Positions 24,841 through 33,523 of a stretch of 64,000 nt of DNA are shown piece by piece. Position 1 is the stretch's first letter, and every line of letters begins with the position of its first letter. The DNA is from Rubrobacter_D sp963840835 (GTDB taxonomy: Bacteria; Actinomycetota; Rubrobacteria; Rubrobacterales; Rubrobacteraceae): assembly GCA_963840835.1 (NCBI GenBank), contig CAWJAM010000010.1, positions 1 to 64,000 on the forward strand. The letters run 5' to 3'. The notes below the pieces were generated by a model. That model saw only the letters and a program-made list of their open reading frames with translations. It did not search any database and was not told the origin of the DNA. The translations under genes and the position numbers were made by a program.

Positions 24841-25653
24841 CTATACCATCCAGGCGACGACTACCCAGAGCGTGACCAGGGCGAGGGCCAGCCAGTCTGA
24901 AGTGCTTGCGCTCATCTGGCGGAGTTTGGTTCGGCGGCGGCCGCCGCGGTAGCTGCGGGTGTTCATGGCGACGGTGAGGGTGTCGGCGCGGGCGAAGCCG
25001 CTGATGAAGATGGGGACGAGGAGGCGTCCTATGCGACGCGCCCGGGTTATGGCGCCGCCCTCGTCGAAGGGGACGCCGCGTGCGGTCTGGGCGCGGGCGA
25101 GGCGTTCCATCTCTTCTATGAAGATCGGGACGAATTTTATGGCGATCACAAAGACCAGTACCAGCTCGTTGACCGGCACCCTGAGACGTTGGAGCGGGCC
25201 GAGGATGAGCTCGAGGCCGTTGGTGAGATCTACGAGCGAGGTCGTGAGCATGAGCATGGTCGTGATGTAGTAGAGGAGGATGACCCGCAGCGCGAGGATG
25301 CCGGCCGTGTACAGGCCCTCGGTCGAGACAGAGAGTATCCCCCAGCGCCACAGGTAGTCCCCCTCGGGCACGTCTCCGGGGTAGAAGAGTACCTGGAAGA
25401 ACAGGATAAAGACGAGGAAGAAGAGGAAGAGCCGCGAACCGCGTAGCACGTACCCGAGGGGTATTTTCGAGACAATACCTATGGCGACTAGCAGGGGCAA
25501 AATTACCGCGAAGCCGAGGAAGCTGTCTATGAGGAACGAGGCGACGATGAACACGAGCGTCGCGGCGATCTTTACGCGGGGGTCCATGCGGTGTATGAAC
25601 GAGCCCGTCTCGACGAACTGCCCGAAGATGACGTTGCGCTGCAACTCTAGCAC
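24841..25653 (-). CDS. ecfT: Energy-coupling factor transporter transmembrane protein EcfT
   Basis: A 270-residue membrane protein that couples the ATPases to the substrate-binding S component in ECF vitamin/metal importers. It has about five to six membrane segments (such as ATLVFIVASFLIDSFLGFAV, LFLFFLVFILFFQVLF and LVLVFVIAIKFVPIFI). It also has the two cytoplasmic coupling motifs near ARAQTARGV and AMNTRSYRG, the Ala-Arg-Gly signatures that contact EcfA. It overlaps ecfA2 by one base. It is the last gene of the S-A1-A2-T operon. Confidence 0.9.
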   Translation of the reverse strand: MLELQRNVIFGQFVETGSFIHRMDPRVKIAATLVFIVASFLIDSFLGFAVILPLLVAIGIVSKIPLGYVLRGSRLFLFFLVFILFFQVLFYPGDVPEGDYLWRWGILSVSTEGLYTAGILALRVILLYYITTMLMLTTSLVDLTNGLELILGPLQRLRVPVNELVLVFVIAIKFVPIFIEEMERLARAQTARGVPFDEGGAITRARRIGRLLVPIFISGFARADTLTVAMNTRSYRGGRRRTKLRQMSASTSDWLALALVTLWVVVAWMV

Positions 25654-26528
25654 TACGCCACTCCAAGTCTCATTAGCAGTTCGGACTCGAGCTCATCCTC
25701 GGTCAGCAGGTCGGTCGGGAAGTCGGGGAAGAGCTGTTGCATCTCGCGGGCACCGACGACCGGCTCGGGCAGGGTTATGTCGAGTTCGGCGAGGCGGTCG
25801 GCCTCGCGCAGGACCTCGCGCACGGGGCCGTCCATGACGACCGTGCCCCGGTCCAACACTATAAACCGGTCGCACAGGAGGCTGGCGTCGGTGAGGCTAG
25901 CGGAACATACGATCAAGGTGAGCTCGCGGTCTCTTTGTAGCCTGACGAGCAGCTCCAGAAGCTCCCTTCTACCGCGCGGGTCGAGGCCGGCCATCGGCTC
26001 GTCGAGGACGAGCACGGGCGTGTGCATGGCGAGCACCCCGGCTATGGCGACCCTACGGCGCTGGCCCCCGGATAGCGCGTGGACGTAGCGCAGACGGTAA
26101 TCGGGATAGGGTAGCCCCAAAGTGTTCAGGCTTTCCTCAACGCGCTCGCGGGTCTCGGAAGCGGAGAGGCCGGCGGCGGTAGGCCCAAAGGCGACGTCGG
26201 CCCCGACCACGTCCTCTATGATCTGCGATTCAGGCTGCTGGAACACGATGCCAACCTCGCGCCGCAGCCAGGCCCTGTCGTAGCCGGGGGCGGCCACGTC
26301 GTCGCCCTTGTAGAAGACCTGTCCAGGTTTGAGCCGAAGCAGATGGGCGAAGGAGTCGACGATGGTGGACTTGCCCGACTGGGTGGCGCCGACAATACCC
26401 ACGCGCTCGCCGCGGCGAATGTGGAAAGATACGTCCTTGACGCCCTCGCTCGCCCTCGGGGTGCCTTCGAGGTACGTGTGGGAGAAGCCTCTCAACTCGA
26501 GGATCGGGGGTTCTCCGTCCGGTTGCAT
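25653..26528 (-). CDS. ecfA2: ECF transporter ATPase EcfA2
   Basis: A 291-residue ABC ATPase. The Walker A is VGATQSGKSTIVD (about residue 45), the signature LSGGQRRRVAIAG, and the Walker B VLVLDEPMAGLDPRGRREL. It pairs with the preceding ATPase to power substrate uptake through EcfT. It overlaps the ecfA1 stop and the ecfT start by one base each, so the three are translated from one message. A C-terminal extension contains FPDFPTDLLTEDELESELL. Confidence 0.92.
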   Translation of the reverse strand: MQPDGEPPILELRGFSHTYLEGTPRASEGVKDVSFHIRRGERVGIVGATQSGKSTIVDSFAHLLRLKPGQVFYKGDDVAAPGYDRAWLRREVGIVFQQPESQIIEDVVGADVAFGPTAAGLSASETRERVEESLNTLGLPYPDYRLRYVHALSGGQRRRVAIAGVLAMHTPVLVLDEPMAGLDPRGRRELLELLVRLQRDRELTLIVCSASLTDASLLCDRFIVLDRGTVVMDGPVREVLREADRLAELDITLPEPVVGAREMQQLFPDFPTDLLTEDELESELLMRLGVA

Positions 26529-27373
26529 CAGGCCGATGGCGAAGGGTCCGCGGCGACGGAGAGCGCGGCGCGCAGGTCCTCGGTGTTCAGGATGTCACCT
26601 TCCAACGGGATGCCGCGGGCGCGCAGACGGTGGGCGAGGCTTGCGGCGAGGGGTACGTCGAGGCCGACCTCGCGCAGCTTTTCCACGTTCCTGAAGACCT
26701 CGGCCGGAGTTCCGTCCAGGATGATGTGTCCCTCATCCATGACTACGACCCTCTCGAAGAGGACGGCCTCGTACATAGAGTGAGTGACGTGCAGGACGCC
26801 CATGTTCCCCCGGCGGCTCAGGTCCGTGACAGTGGAGATCAGGCGCCGGGCGACGGGGACGGGAAGCAGCGAAGTCGGTTCGTCCAGGATCAGGAACATT
26901 GGGCGCATCGCCAGGGCGCCTGCTATGGCGACCCTCTGCTTCTGCCCAGGGGAGAGGTCTTCGATCAGGCGCTCTCCGATGTCCTCGAGGCCGAGCATAC
27001 GGAGCGATGACTGTACCCTTTCGGAGATCTCATCGCGTGGAAGCCCCAGGTTTTCGGGGCCGAAGGCTACATCGTCAATAACGCGGTTCATCACCAGCTG
27101 GTCGTCGGGGTCCTGGAAGACGACGGAGACCCTACGCCGCACGTCCCACTGGTGCTCCCTGTCAACGGGCACGCCGTCTATCCTTACGCTACCCTCCGTC
27201 GGATACTGGACCGCGGCGAGCAGCTTGACGAGCGTGCTCTTGCCCGAGCCGTTGTGGCCGATGATCGCGACGAGCTGGCCCGGTTCTATCTTCAGGTTCA
27301 ACTCTTCGAGCGCCGGTACCGCATCGGCCTCGCCCGTTCTGTAGGTGAACGAGACGTTGTCGAGTTCAATCAT
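26528..27373 (-). CDS. ecfA1: ECF transporter ATPase EcfA1
   Basis: A 281-residue ABC ATPase. The Walker A is IGHNGSGKSTLVKLL (about residue 40), the Q-loop FQDPDDQLVMNRV, the signature LSPGQKQRVAIAG, and the Walker B MFLILDEPTSLLPV. The Q-loop with DDQ is typical of EcfA1. It forms a heterodimer with EcfA2. It follows the S-component gene by about 20 bases. Confidence 0.92.
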   Translation of the reverse strand: MIELDNVSFTYRTGEADAVPALEELNLKIEPGQLVAIIGHNGSGKSTLVKLLAAVQYPTEGSVRIDGVPVDREHQWDVRRRVSVVFQDPDDQLVMNRVIDDVAFGPENLGLPRDEISERVQSSLRMLGLEDIGERLIEDLSPGQKQRVAIAGALAMRPMFLILDEPTSLLPVPVARRLISTVTDLSRRGNMGVLHVTHSMYEAVLFERVVVMDEGHIILDGTPAEVFRNVEKLREVGLDVPLAASLAHRLRARGIPLEGDILNTEDLRAALSVAADPSPSA

Positions 27374-27394
27374 CGTGCCAGCGCCGCGCCCTGG

Positions 27395-27997
27395 CTAATA
27401 GCGGCGCTCCCGGTCCGACTCGTCCTCGGGGGCAGTCGTGAGTCCGCTGCGGAAGAGCATCACGCCCCTGACGATGACGACCGTGACGACGGCGGCCAGA
27501 ACGGCCTCTGTTACGGCCTGCGGCAAGATCGCCGGAATGGCGGCGGCGGGCAACAGCCCGAAGAGTATGGCGAGGCCGACCACACCTACCGAGTTGGCGA
27601 AGGATCCGAAGAGTCCTGCCATGGCAGCGGCGAGGTCCACGCTCCAGCGCCGCAGCCCCACGAAGACGGCCCACGCCACCACCCCGATGAGCAGACGCGG
27701 CGCGATGGCGATAACAGGGTTGAGGAAGATCGGGTTGTCCGCCTGCAGAAAGGAGAAAATGCCGAAGATCGCACCGGCCAGAAGCCCCACGATTGGCCCC
27801 TCGAGCACCCCCCCGACGATCGCCGGTATGTGCATGATCGTGGCGTTGCCTATGAGCGGAATCGGCACCGGTATGAAGCCCAGGCGCGTGAACCCCAGAA
27901 ACAGCGCGATGCCGCCAATAATGCCCGCCACCACTATCTGCCTGGTGTCGAAGCGGAATATGGAGCCCTGCCCCTCGCCTTCGGAACCCGTCGCCAT
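27395..27997 (-). CDS. ECF transporter substrate-specificity (S) component
   Basis: A 200-residue protein with about six membrane helices: IVVAGIIGGIALFLGF, then IGNATIMHIPAIVGGVLEGP with LLAGAIFGIFSFLQA, LLIGVVAWAVFVGL, LAILFGLLPAAAIPAILP and AVLAAVVTVVIVRG. It binds the vitamin or metal outside the cell. The IMHIPAIVGG-type segment is shared with several S families (pantothenate- or folate-type among others), so the substrate is not assigned. It is first in an S-A1-A2-T operon. AGAAGGAG precedes the ATG; no riboswitch fits in the short leader. Confidence 0.82.
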   Translation of the reverse strand: MATGSEGEGQGSIFRFDTRQIVVAGIIGGIALFLGFTRLGFIPVPIPLIGNATIMHIPAIVGGVLEGPIVGLLAGAIFGIFSFLQADNPIFLNPVIAIAPRLLIGVVAWAVFVGLRRWSVDLAAAMAGLFGSFANSVGVVGLAILFGLLPAAAIPAILPQAVTEAVLAAVVTVVIVRGVMLFRSGLTTAPEDESDRERRY

Positions 27998-28052
27998 TTT
28001 CTGCTCCTTCTGCCGTTTACTGCCGGACCAGCAATACTATATACATTGAATT

Positions 28053-28150
28053 AGGAGCTTAGAGTTTGGAATCGTGAATTGGGAGGTTGGAATTGACCAC
28101 CCGCGCCACTCCTCCCCAACTCCTAACTCCTAATTCCAACTTCCCAATTC
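28053..28150. repeat. CCTAATTCC-type intergenic inverted repeat
   Basis: Arms at 28076-28094 (GAATTGGGAGGTTGGAATT) and 28132-28150 (AATTCCAACTTCCCAATTC) pair over 19 bases with one mismatch. Between them are tandem AACTCCTAACTCCTAATTCC units. It lies between the ecfS promoter region and the SDR gene stop. Confidence 0.65.
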
Positions 28151-28151
28151 C

Positions 28152-28934
28152 TTAAAGTGGCGGGGTGAACCGTCCGTCGGCCGCGGTCCAGCCGCCGTCG
28201 ACGAACATGAAGCCGCCCGTGACGTAGGAGCTGGCTTCTGAGGCGAGGTAGACGACCATACCGACCATCTCGTGCGGCTGCGCCCAGCGGCCGAGGATGC
28301 TCTTGGCGGCGTAGGAGTCGTACCAGTCTGGACTGTCCTTGATCTGGGCCGTCAGGGGAGTCTCGACTACGCCCGGAGCGATGGCGTTGACCCTGACGCC
28401 ACGCGGTCCGACCTCGGAAGCCAACGCCCGCAGCATCTGCACCGTCCCCGCCTTGGTCGCGGCGTAGACGCCCTGGCCCGGCTCGACGACCTGTCCGCGG
28501 ATGCTGGAGAAGGCGATGATGCTGCCCGAGCCGCGCTCGGCCATGCCGCGCCCGAAGTCCCGGATCAGACGAAAAGTTCCCTTGAGGTTCAACTCGACGA
28601 CCCTGTCGAACTCCTCGTCCGTTATCTCCAGTACCGGCTTCCTGACGTTGACGCTCGGCGTACTGACCAGCACGTCGGGAGTTCCCACGTACTCCACGGC
28701 TTTCCGTACGCTGTCGAGGTCCGTCATGTCCAGCTCGATGGCCTCTGCGTCTCTCCCGTCCGAACTTATCTCCGTGGCCGTATTGTCCGCGGCCTCTTTG
28801 CTTACGTCCGCGCACACGACGCGGGCTCCGAAGGCGGCGAGGCCCTGGGCGCTGGCCTCACCGATGCCACTGCCGGCCCCGACGACGAGCGCGGTCTTGT
28901 CTGTCAGGTCGAACATCGTGCGGTAGTCAAACAT
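28152..28934 (-). CDS. Short-chain dehydrogenase/reductase
   Basis: A 260-residue classical SDR. The cofactor motif is ALVVGAGSGIGEASAQGLA (GxxxGxG), the Asp of the next strand (CADVSK) suggests NAD preference, and the catalytic Ser is in AFSSIRGQ with Tyr-x3-Lys in VYAATKAG. The usual C-terminal MFVDGGWTA is present. The ATG at 28934 follows GAGAGG and overlaps the stop of the upstream M20 peptidase gene by 8 bases, so the two are translationally coupled. The substrate is unknown. Confidence 0.87.
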   Translation of the reverse strand: MFDYRTMFDLTDKTALVVGAGSGIGEASAQGLAAFGARVVCADVSKEAADNTATEISSDGRDAEAIELDMTDLDSVRKAVEYVGTPDVLVSTPSVNVRKPVLEITDEEFDRVVELNLKGTFRLIRDFGRGMAERGSGSIIAFSSIRGQVVEPGQGVYAATKAGTVQMLRALASEVGPRGVRVNAIAPGVVETPLTAQIKDSPDWYDSYAAKSILGRWAQPHEMVGMVVYLASEASSYVTGGFMFVDGGWTAADGRFTPPL

Positions 28935-30165
28935 GGGCTTCCTCTCCGTAAGCGTAGTACAGTGCGGTCGAGGCGTAGAGTTTGCAGGTGGTGAGGAGCT
29001 CTTCCTCGTCGACCCACTCGTCTGCGTGGTGTGGGATCTCACGGTTCCCGGCCCCCGTGGTGACGATGGGAACGTTGGCCCACGCGCTGAGGAACGTGCC
29101 GTCGGTCGCGCCAGGGACCCCGTTGTAGCGCGGCTCCTCGCCGGTCAGATGCTCGTAGGCCTTCGACATCGCGCTGACGAGCGGCTCGTCTTTCGGGGTC
29201 TCGGTCGGCGGGCGTTCCTCTATCACCTCGAGCGTCGCATCGAAGTCGGGGTCTTCCGATTTCAGCCCCGCTAGTATATCTCTCAGGCGCTCTATCAGCT
29301 CCTCGTGCGATTGCGCCGGAACGGTGCGGATATCCAGGGCGACGTAGGCGCTGGCCGGGATGACGTTGATCTGGGGCTCCCCGCAGTCGGGACCCATGAG
29401 GATGGTCGGCGTGAGGCTCGGAGATCCGAGGAACGGGTCCTCGCCGTGGCGTTCAATCTCTTCTCCCTCCAGCTCCTCGACGGCTACCACGAACCGCGCG
29501 GCCCTGCTTACGGGATTGACCCCGCTCAGGGGCATGGCCCCGTGTGCCATACGCCCGCGCACCGTAACCTCCACCCTGAGCGCGCCCTTCTGCGTTATGC
29601 AGAGCTGGTTCTCCTCAGGTTCGCAGATTACGGCAGCGTCCACTTTCTCGGCGTGCCCGTTCTCGATGAACGCCTTGATGCCTGCCATCATCCCCTCCTC
29701 GTCCACCGGATGACAGAGTATCAGGGTGCCAGGGAAAGCGACACCCGAGTCCTTTATGGCCCGCACCGCCAACACGGCCGCCGCCAGGTTCCCCTTGGTA
29801 TCGCACGCCCCCCGCCCGTAGATGCGCCCGCCGGCACGCTCCGCCCCGAACGGTGAATGCTCCCACGCCTCTGCGCTTCCCTCCGTCACCACGTCCGTGT
29901 GCGCCTCCAAGAGAAGGGTCCTGCCTGGGCTATTACCCTCCCACACGGTCCACACGTTGGGACGGCCAGGCGCGGCCTCTTCGGTCTTTGCTTCGAAGCC
30001 AGCCTGCTCCAGGTAATCCGCGACGAACCTGGCGACATCACTCTCGTTGCCATTCACGACTTCGGGACGGTAAACACTGGGAAGGCGAACCAGTTCCTGC
30101 GTCAGGCGCACGAGTTCCTCGCGTTCGATCCTACCCAGTACGTCTTCGAGCACACGCCGGAACAC
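28927..30165 (-). CDS. M20 family metallopeptidase (ArgE/DapE/ACY1 type)
   Basis: A 412-residue zinc hydrolase. Metal-binding residues lie in LLLEAHTDVVTEG (His, Asp), GRGACDTKGNLAA (Asp), CHPVDEEGMMAG (Glu-Glu), AVICEPEENQ (Glu) and the C-terminal PHHADEWVD (His). The dimerisation domain includes RGRMAHGAMPLSGVNP. Family members cleave N-acyl amino acids or dipeptides. The start used is GTG at 30165, with only a weak ribosome site. It is coupled to the downstream SDR gene and diverges from the TPP-enzyme/cyclase pair. Confidence 0.88.
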   Translation of the reverse strand: MFRRVLEDVLGRIEREELVRLTQELVRLPSVYRPEVVNGNESDVARFVADYLEQAGFEAKTEEAAPGRPNVWTVWEGNSPGRTLLLEAHTDVVTEGSAEAWEHSPFGAERAGGRIYGRGACDTKGNLAAAVLAVRAIKDSGVAFPGTLILCHPVDEEGMMAGIKAFIENGHAEKVDAAVICEPEENQLCITQKGALRVEVTVRGRMAHGAMPLSGVNPVSRAARFVVAVEELEGEEIERHGEDPFLGSPSLTPTILMGPDCGEPQINVIPASAYVALDIRTVPAQSHEELIERLRDILAGLKSEDPDFDATLEVIEERPPTETPKDEPLVSAMSKAYEHLTGEEPRYNGVPGATDGTFLSAWANVPIVTTGAGNREIPHHADEWVDEEELLTTCKLYASTALYYAYGEEAHV

Positions 30166-30394
30166 AGTCCAATTCTAACCGCGCTTTGCCCTTCAGGCGT
30201 GACTCGGCCGCTGCGTAAGGTCCTATGTTGCGCGAGCCTCTATGTTGTCTTATGGTTCGGGCGATCACTCGCGGATCGGATTAGAAGGAGGGGCTACAGG
30301 TGACGAGGTCCGTCTGTACCAGTAGATCATCTATCTTCCTACCTACGAGCATTCGATAGATGGTCGTTGATAAATTCTGTAGGAAGACCTGAAC

Positions 30395-32041
30395 GTGAGG
30401 GTCTCAGAGGCGATCGGACGTGTAATAGTGGACGGCGGGGTCGAGGCGTGCTTCGGGCTCGCCGGAAGCGGCAACTTCGCCGTTCTGAACGCGCTCGACG
30501 CGGCGGGTGCCACGTTCTATTCCTCCAGGCACGAGACCGGAGCGGTGACTATGGCGGACGGCTACGCCCGCGCCTGCGGGAAGGTCGGCGTAGCGAGCGT
30601 CCATCAAGGCCCCGGCTTCACTAACGCGCTCACGGGGTTGACGGAGGCCGCCAAGGCCCGCACGCCGCTCGTAGTGCTGGCCGCGGACATCCCGGTCGGG
30701 ACGCTCTGGTCCAACTTCAAGGTGGACCAAGGCGCCCTCGCGGCGACGCTCGGCGCGATCCCCGAGCGCGTGCGCGGGTCCCTGACCGCCGCCGCCGATA
30801 CCGCCAGGGCGCTCGATCGCGCGCAGACCGAGCGCCGCCCCGTCGTCCTGAGCATCCCTTTCGACGTGGTCGAAGAAGATTGTCCCGACGACTCGACGCA
30901 GACTCCTCACCGTCCACCGCTAGAGCCTCCGGTGCCGTCGGAGGGCTCCGTCGCCGCTGTCGCCGACCTGCTCGCCTCCTCGCGCCGGCCGGCTATCGTC
31001 GCCGGGCGCGGGGCCGCCCTCGCAGGCGCGCGCGAGGATCTCGAAACCCTAGGAGACCGGGTGGGGGCCGTACTCGCGACGAGCGCGATGGCGCACGGGC
31101 TCTTCGCCGGCAGCCCGTACTCTGTAGGGATCGCCGGCGGCTTCTCATCCTCGCTCGCCATGAGGTTGTTGGAGGAGGCGGACCTCGTGCTCGCGTTCGG
31201 CGCTTCGCTCAACCACTGGACCGTGCGCCACGGCGGGCTGTTATCGTCCGAAGCGCGCGTGGTACAGGTGGATCTTGACGCGGAGGCGATCGGCCGGGTC
31301 CATCGCGCCGACGTAGGCGTCGTCGGGGACGCGGCGGGGGCCGCCAGGGCCATCGTCGATGAGCTAGAACGAAGAGGCGTAAGCGGAGAAGGATTCAGGA
31401 GTGCCGGGCTCGAGCGTGAGATCTCCGAGGGCCGCACCCGCGACGAGCCGTACGAGGATCTCGGTACCGATGAATACATAGACCCGCGCACGCTGACCAT
31501 CGCCCTGGACGACTTGCTCCCCGAAGAGCGCACGGTCTGCACCGACTCGGGACATTTCCTCGGCTACCCGGCGATGTACCTGGAAGTGCCAGACCAGCAG
31601 GGCTTCGTGTTCCCCAACGCCTTCCAGTCGGTGGGGTTGGGTCTCGCGAGCGGTATCGGGGCCGCGATCGCGCGGCCGGAGAGGCTCTCCATCGCCGCCG
31701 TGGGCGACGGCGGCGCCCTCATGTCCCTGGGGGAGCTGGAGACGGCCGCCCGTTACAGGCTGCCAATGCTCATCGTCGTCTACAACGACGCGGCCTACGG
31801 CGCCGAGGTGCACCACTTCGGCCCCATGGGACGCCCGGTAGAGGCGGCGCGCTTCCCGGAGACAGACTTCGCAGATCTCGCGCGGGCGGCGGGGGGCGAG
31901 GGCATCACGGTCAGAAACGAAGAGGACCTGTCGCCGGTTCGGGACTGGTTGGAGAGGCGGGATCTCCCGCTCGTAATCGACGCGAAGGTCAACCCGGAGG
32001 TTCGGGCCGAGTGGCTCGCAGACGCATTCCGTACCCATTGA
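30395..32041 (+). CDS. Thiamine-diphosphate-dependent enzyme (benzoylformate decarboxylase/acetolactate synthase-like)
   Basis: A 548-residue three-domain TPP enzyme. The catalytic Glu47 lies in SSRHETGAVTMADGYAR, and the TPP-Mg motif is AAVGDGGALMSLGELETAAR ... IVVYNDAAYGA near residue 440. No FAD-binding features are obvious. It may decarboxylate a 2-oxoacid. The GTG at 30395 has AGGAAG 8 bases upstream. A cyclase-family hydrolase follows 13 bases after the stop, so the two likely act in one pathway. The pairing of a cyclase/amidohydrolase with a 2-oxoacid decarboxylase is compatible with degradation of an isatin-like or related aromatic amide, but that is a guess. Confidence 0.85.
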   Translation: MRVSEAIGRVIVDGGVEACFGLAGSGNFAVLNALDAAGATFYSSRHETGAVTMADGYARACGKVGVASVHQGPGFTNALTGLTEAAKARTPLVVLAADIPVGTLWSNFKVDQGALAATLGAIPERVRGSLTAAADTARALDRAQTERRPVVLSIPFDVVEEDCPDDSTQTPHRPPLEPPVPSEGSVAAVADLLASSRRPAIVAGRGAALAGAREDLETLGDRVGAVLATSAMAHGLFAGSPYSVGIAGGFSSSLAMRLLEEADLVLAFGASLNHWTVRHGGLLSSEARVVQVDLDAEAIGRVHRADVGVVGDAAGAARAIVDELERRGVSGEGFRSAGLEREISEGRTRDEPYEDLGTDEYIDPRTLTIALDDLLPEERTVCTDSGHFLGYPAMYLEVPDQQGFVFPNAFQSVGLGLASGIGAAIARPERLSIAAVGDGGALMSLGELETAARYRLPMLIVVYNDAAYGAEVHHFGPMGRPVEAARFPETDFADLARAAGGEGITVRNEEDLSPVRDWLERRDLPLVIDAKVNPEVRAEWLADAFRTH

Positions 32042-32054
32042 GAGGAGAAACTAG

Positions 32055-32837
32055 ATGACACAAGATCCGGTCGCGTCGCTCGTCGCGGCGTTAGGGAGCG
32101 ACGGGGTCGAGGTCGTCGACCTGACCCAGCCCTTGAACGAGAACACCCCGGTGATCCAGTTGCCCGAGCAGTTCGCGCAGACGCCGGCGGTCAAGCGGCA
32201 TGAGATCAGCCACTACGACGAGCGGGGGCCCGCGTGGGCGTGGTCCTGGCTCGAGATCGGCGAGCATACTGGCACGCACTTCGACGCGCCGATACATTGG
32301 ATCAGTGGCCGCGACGGCATCGACGTCTCGCAGGTGCCGCCCCGCCACCTCATCGCCCCCGCCGTGGTGATCGATCGTTCCAAGGAGAGCGCAGAGAACC
32401 CCGACTACCTGCTCACCGTCGATGACGTGCGCGCCTTCGAAGACGAACACGGACCGCTGCCAGAGGGCGGCTGGCTGCTGCTACACACGGGGTGGGACGC
32501 CCGCGCCCAGGACGTAGAACGGTTCCTGAACGCGAGGGACGGAAATCCGCGCTCGCCCGGCTTCGACGCCGAATGCGCGCGTTGGATCGCCGAAGAGAGC
32601 CCCCTCGTAGGCGTCGGGGTCGAGACCGTCGGCATCGACGCCGGCGCCGCAGGAGGCTTCGATCCCCCATTCCCCGCTCATTACTACCTGATGGGCGCGG
32701 GAAAGTACGGCGTCACGCAGCTCGCAAACCTTGGCGAACTGCCACCAACCGGCGCGCTACTCTTCGTGGCACCGCTGAAACTAACCGGCGGTACCGGCAG
32801 CCCCGTTAGGACATTCGCGCTCGTGCCGCAAGGGTAG
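32055..32837 (+). CDS. Cyclase family metal hydrolase (kynurenine formamidase / isatin hydrolase-like)
   Basis: A 260-residue member of the cyclase family (PF04199). The signature HTGTHFDAPIHW gives metal ligands His71, His75 and Asp77 with His81 nearby. VVDLTQPLNENTPV at the N-terminus and GVGVETVGIDAG are further family motifs. Members hydrolyse amides such as N-formylkynurenine or isatin, and some act on other substrates. It is cotranscribed with the upstream TPP enzyme (GAGGAG before the ATG). It converges with a Uma2 gene whose stop lies 8 bases away. Confidence 0.86.
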   Translation: MTQDPVASLVAALGSDGVEVVDLTQPLNENTPVIQLPEQFAQTPAVKRHEISHYDERGPAWAWSWLEIGEHTGTHFDAPIHWISGRDGIDVSQVPPRHLIAPAVVIDRSKESAENPDYLLTVDDVRAFEDEHGPLPEGGWLLLHTGWDARAQDVERFLNARDGNPRSPGFDAECARWIAEESPLVGVGVETVGIDAGAAGGFDPPFPAHYYLMGAGKYGVTQLANLGELPPTGALLFVAPLKLTGGTGSPVRTFALVPQG

Positions 32838-32844
32838 CGGGTCA

Positions 32845-33396
32845 TTACGGTAGGAGGTCGCGCACCGGCATCATCCAACCTGGCAGGGCCGGCTCTGCCT
32901 CGGCAACGTCGTCGTTCTGGTAGGTAGTTGGCCTGTTCGGTTCATCGGCGCGGTAAACACGCACAACACGCTCGTGCAGGACATCGACGTCCCACACCAC
33001 CAGAGTACCAGCGGCGAAGTAGTCAGTCCGCTTTTCCGCCATCTCTTGTTCTGCCCTCTCGCCGTAGTCGTTCTCGCTGCGTACCTCGGCGGCAAAGATC
33101 GGCGCGCCCTCCAGGAATCGACCGCCCATTAAAGGGCCGGCGTGAAAGGCGGCGTCGGGACTAAACGAACCGCGATGCGGCAGGTCCACCGTAAAACCAA
33201 CATTGTCGGGAAAGGCGTAACCTCGACCGGTGCGCCGCTCATAGTCGCGCAGGCTGACGTAGATCTCACCGCCCGAGCGGCCCGGAATCCCACCCGTCGG
33301 CGCAATAAGCACTATCTCCCCGTTTACGAGCTCTGCCTTGCCGTTCTCCGGGACCCCGTACAGATCGTCGATCGTTGCCCTCGTGCGTGGGCTCAT
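32845..33396 (-). CDS. Uma2 family endonuclease-like protein (DUF820)
   Basis: A 183-residue PD-(D/E)xK-fold protein. KAELVNGEIVLIAPTGG is the N-terminal motif, SPDAAFHAG the conserved Asp region, and FAAEVRSENDYGERAEQEMA with KRTDYFAAGTLVVWDVDV the E-x-x-S and K regions of Uma2 proteins. These genes are abundant in some bacterial genomes; the function is not established. It is a single gene, convergent with the cyclase. Confidence 0.85.
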   Translation of the reverse strand: MSPRTRATIDDLYGVPENGKAELVNGEIVLIAPTGGIPGRSGGEIYVSLRDYERRTGRGYAFPDNVGFTVDLPHRGSFSPDAAFHAGPLMGGRFLEGAPIFAAEVRSENDYGERAEQEMAEKRTDYFAAGTLVVWDVDVLHERVVRVYRADEPNRPTTYQNDDVAEAEPALPGWMMPVRDLLP

Positions 33397-33523
33397 TGGG
33401 ATTCACCTGACCTCTCCGCTCGCCACCATTATACGGCCCAGTATGCTGGCCAACAGAAATCATCCGCCTACTCCACAGCTCAGTCCTTCGCACCGCAGCC
33501 TGAAGGGGTCCCGCCAGTCGCGA

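Noticed and set aside
27998..28050. A riboswitch upstream of the ECF S-component gene
   Set aside because: The leader is only about 50 bases and shows no conserved vitamin-riboswitch motif.
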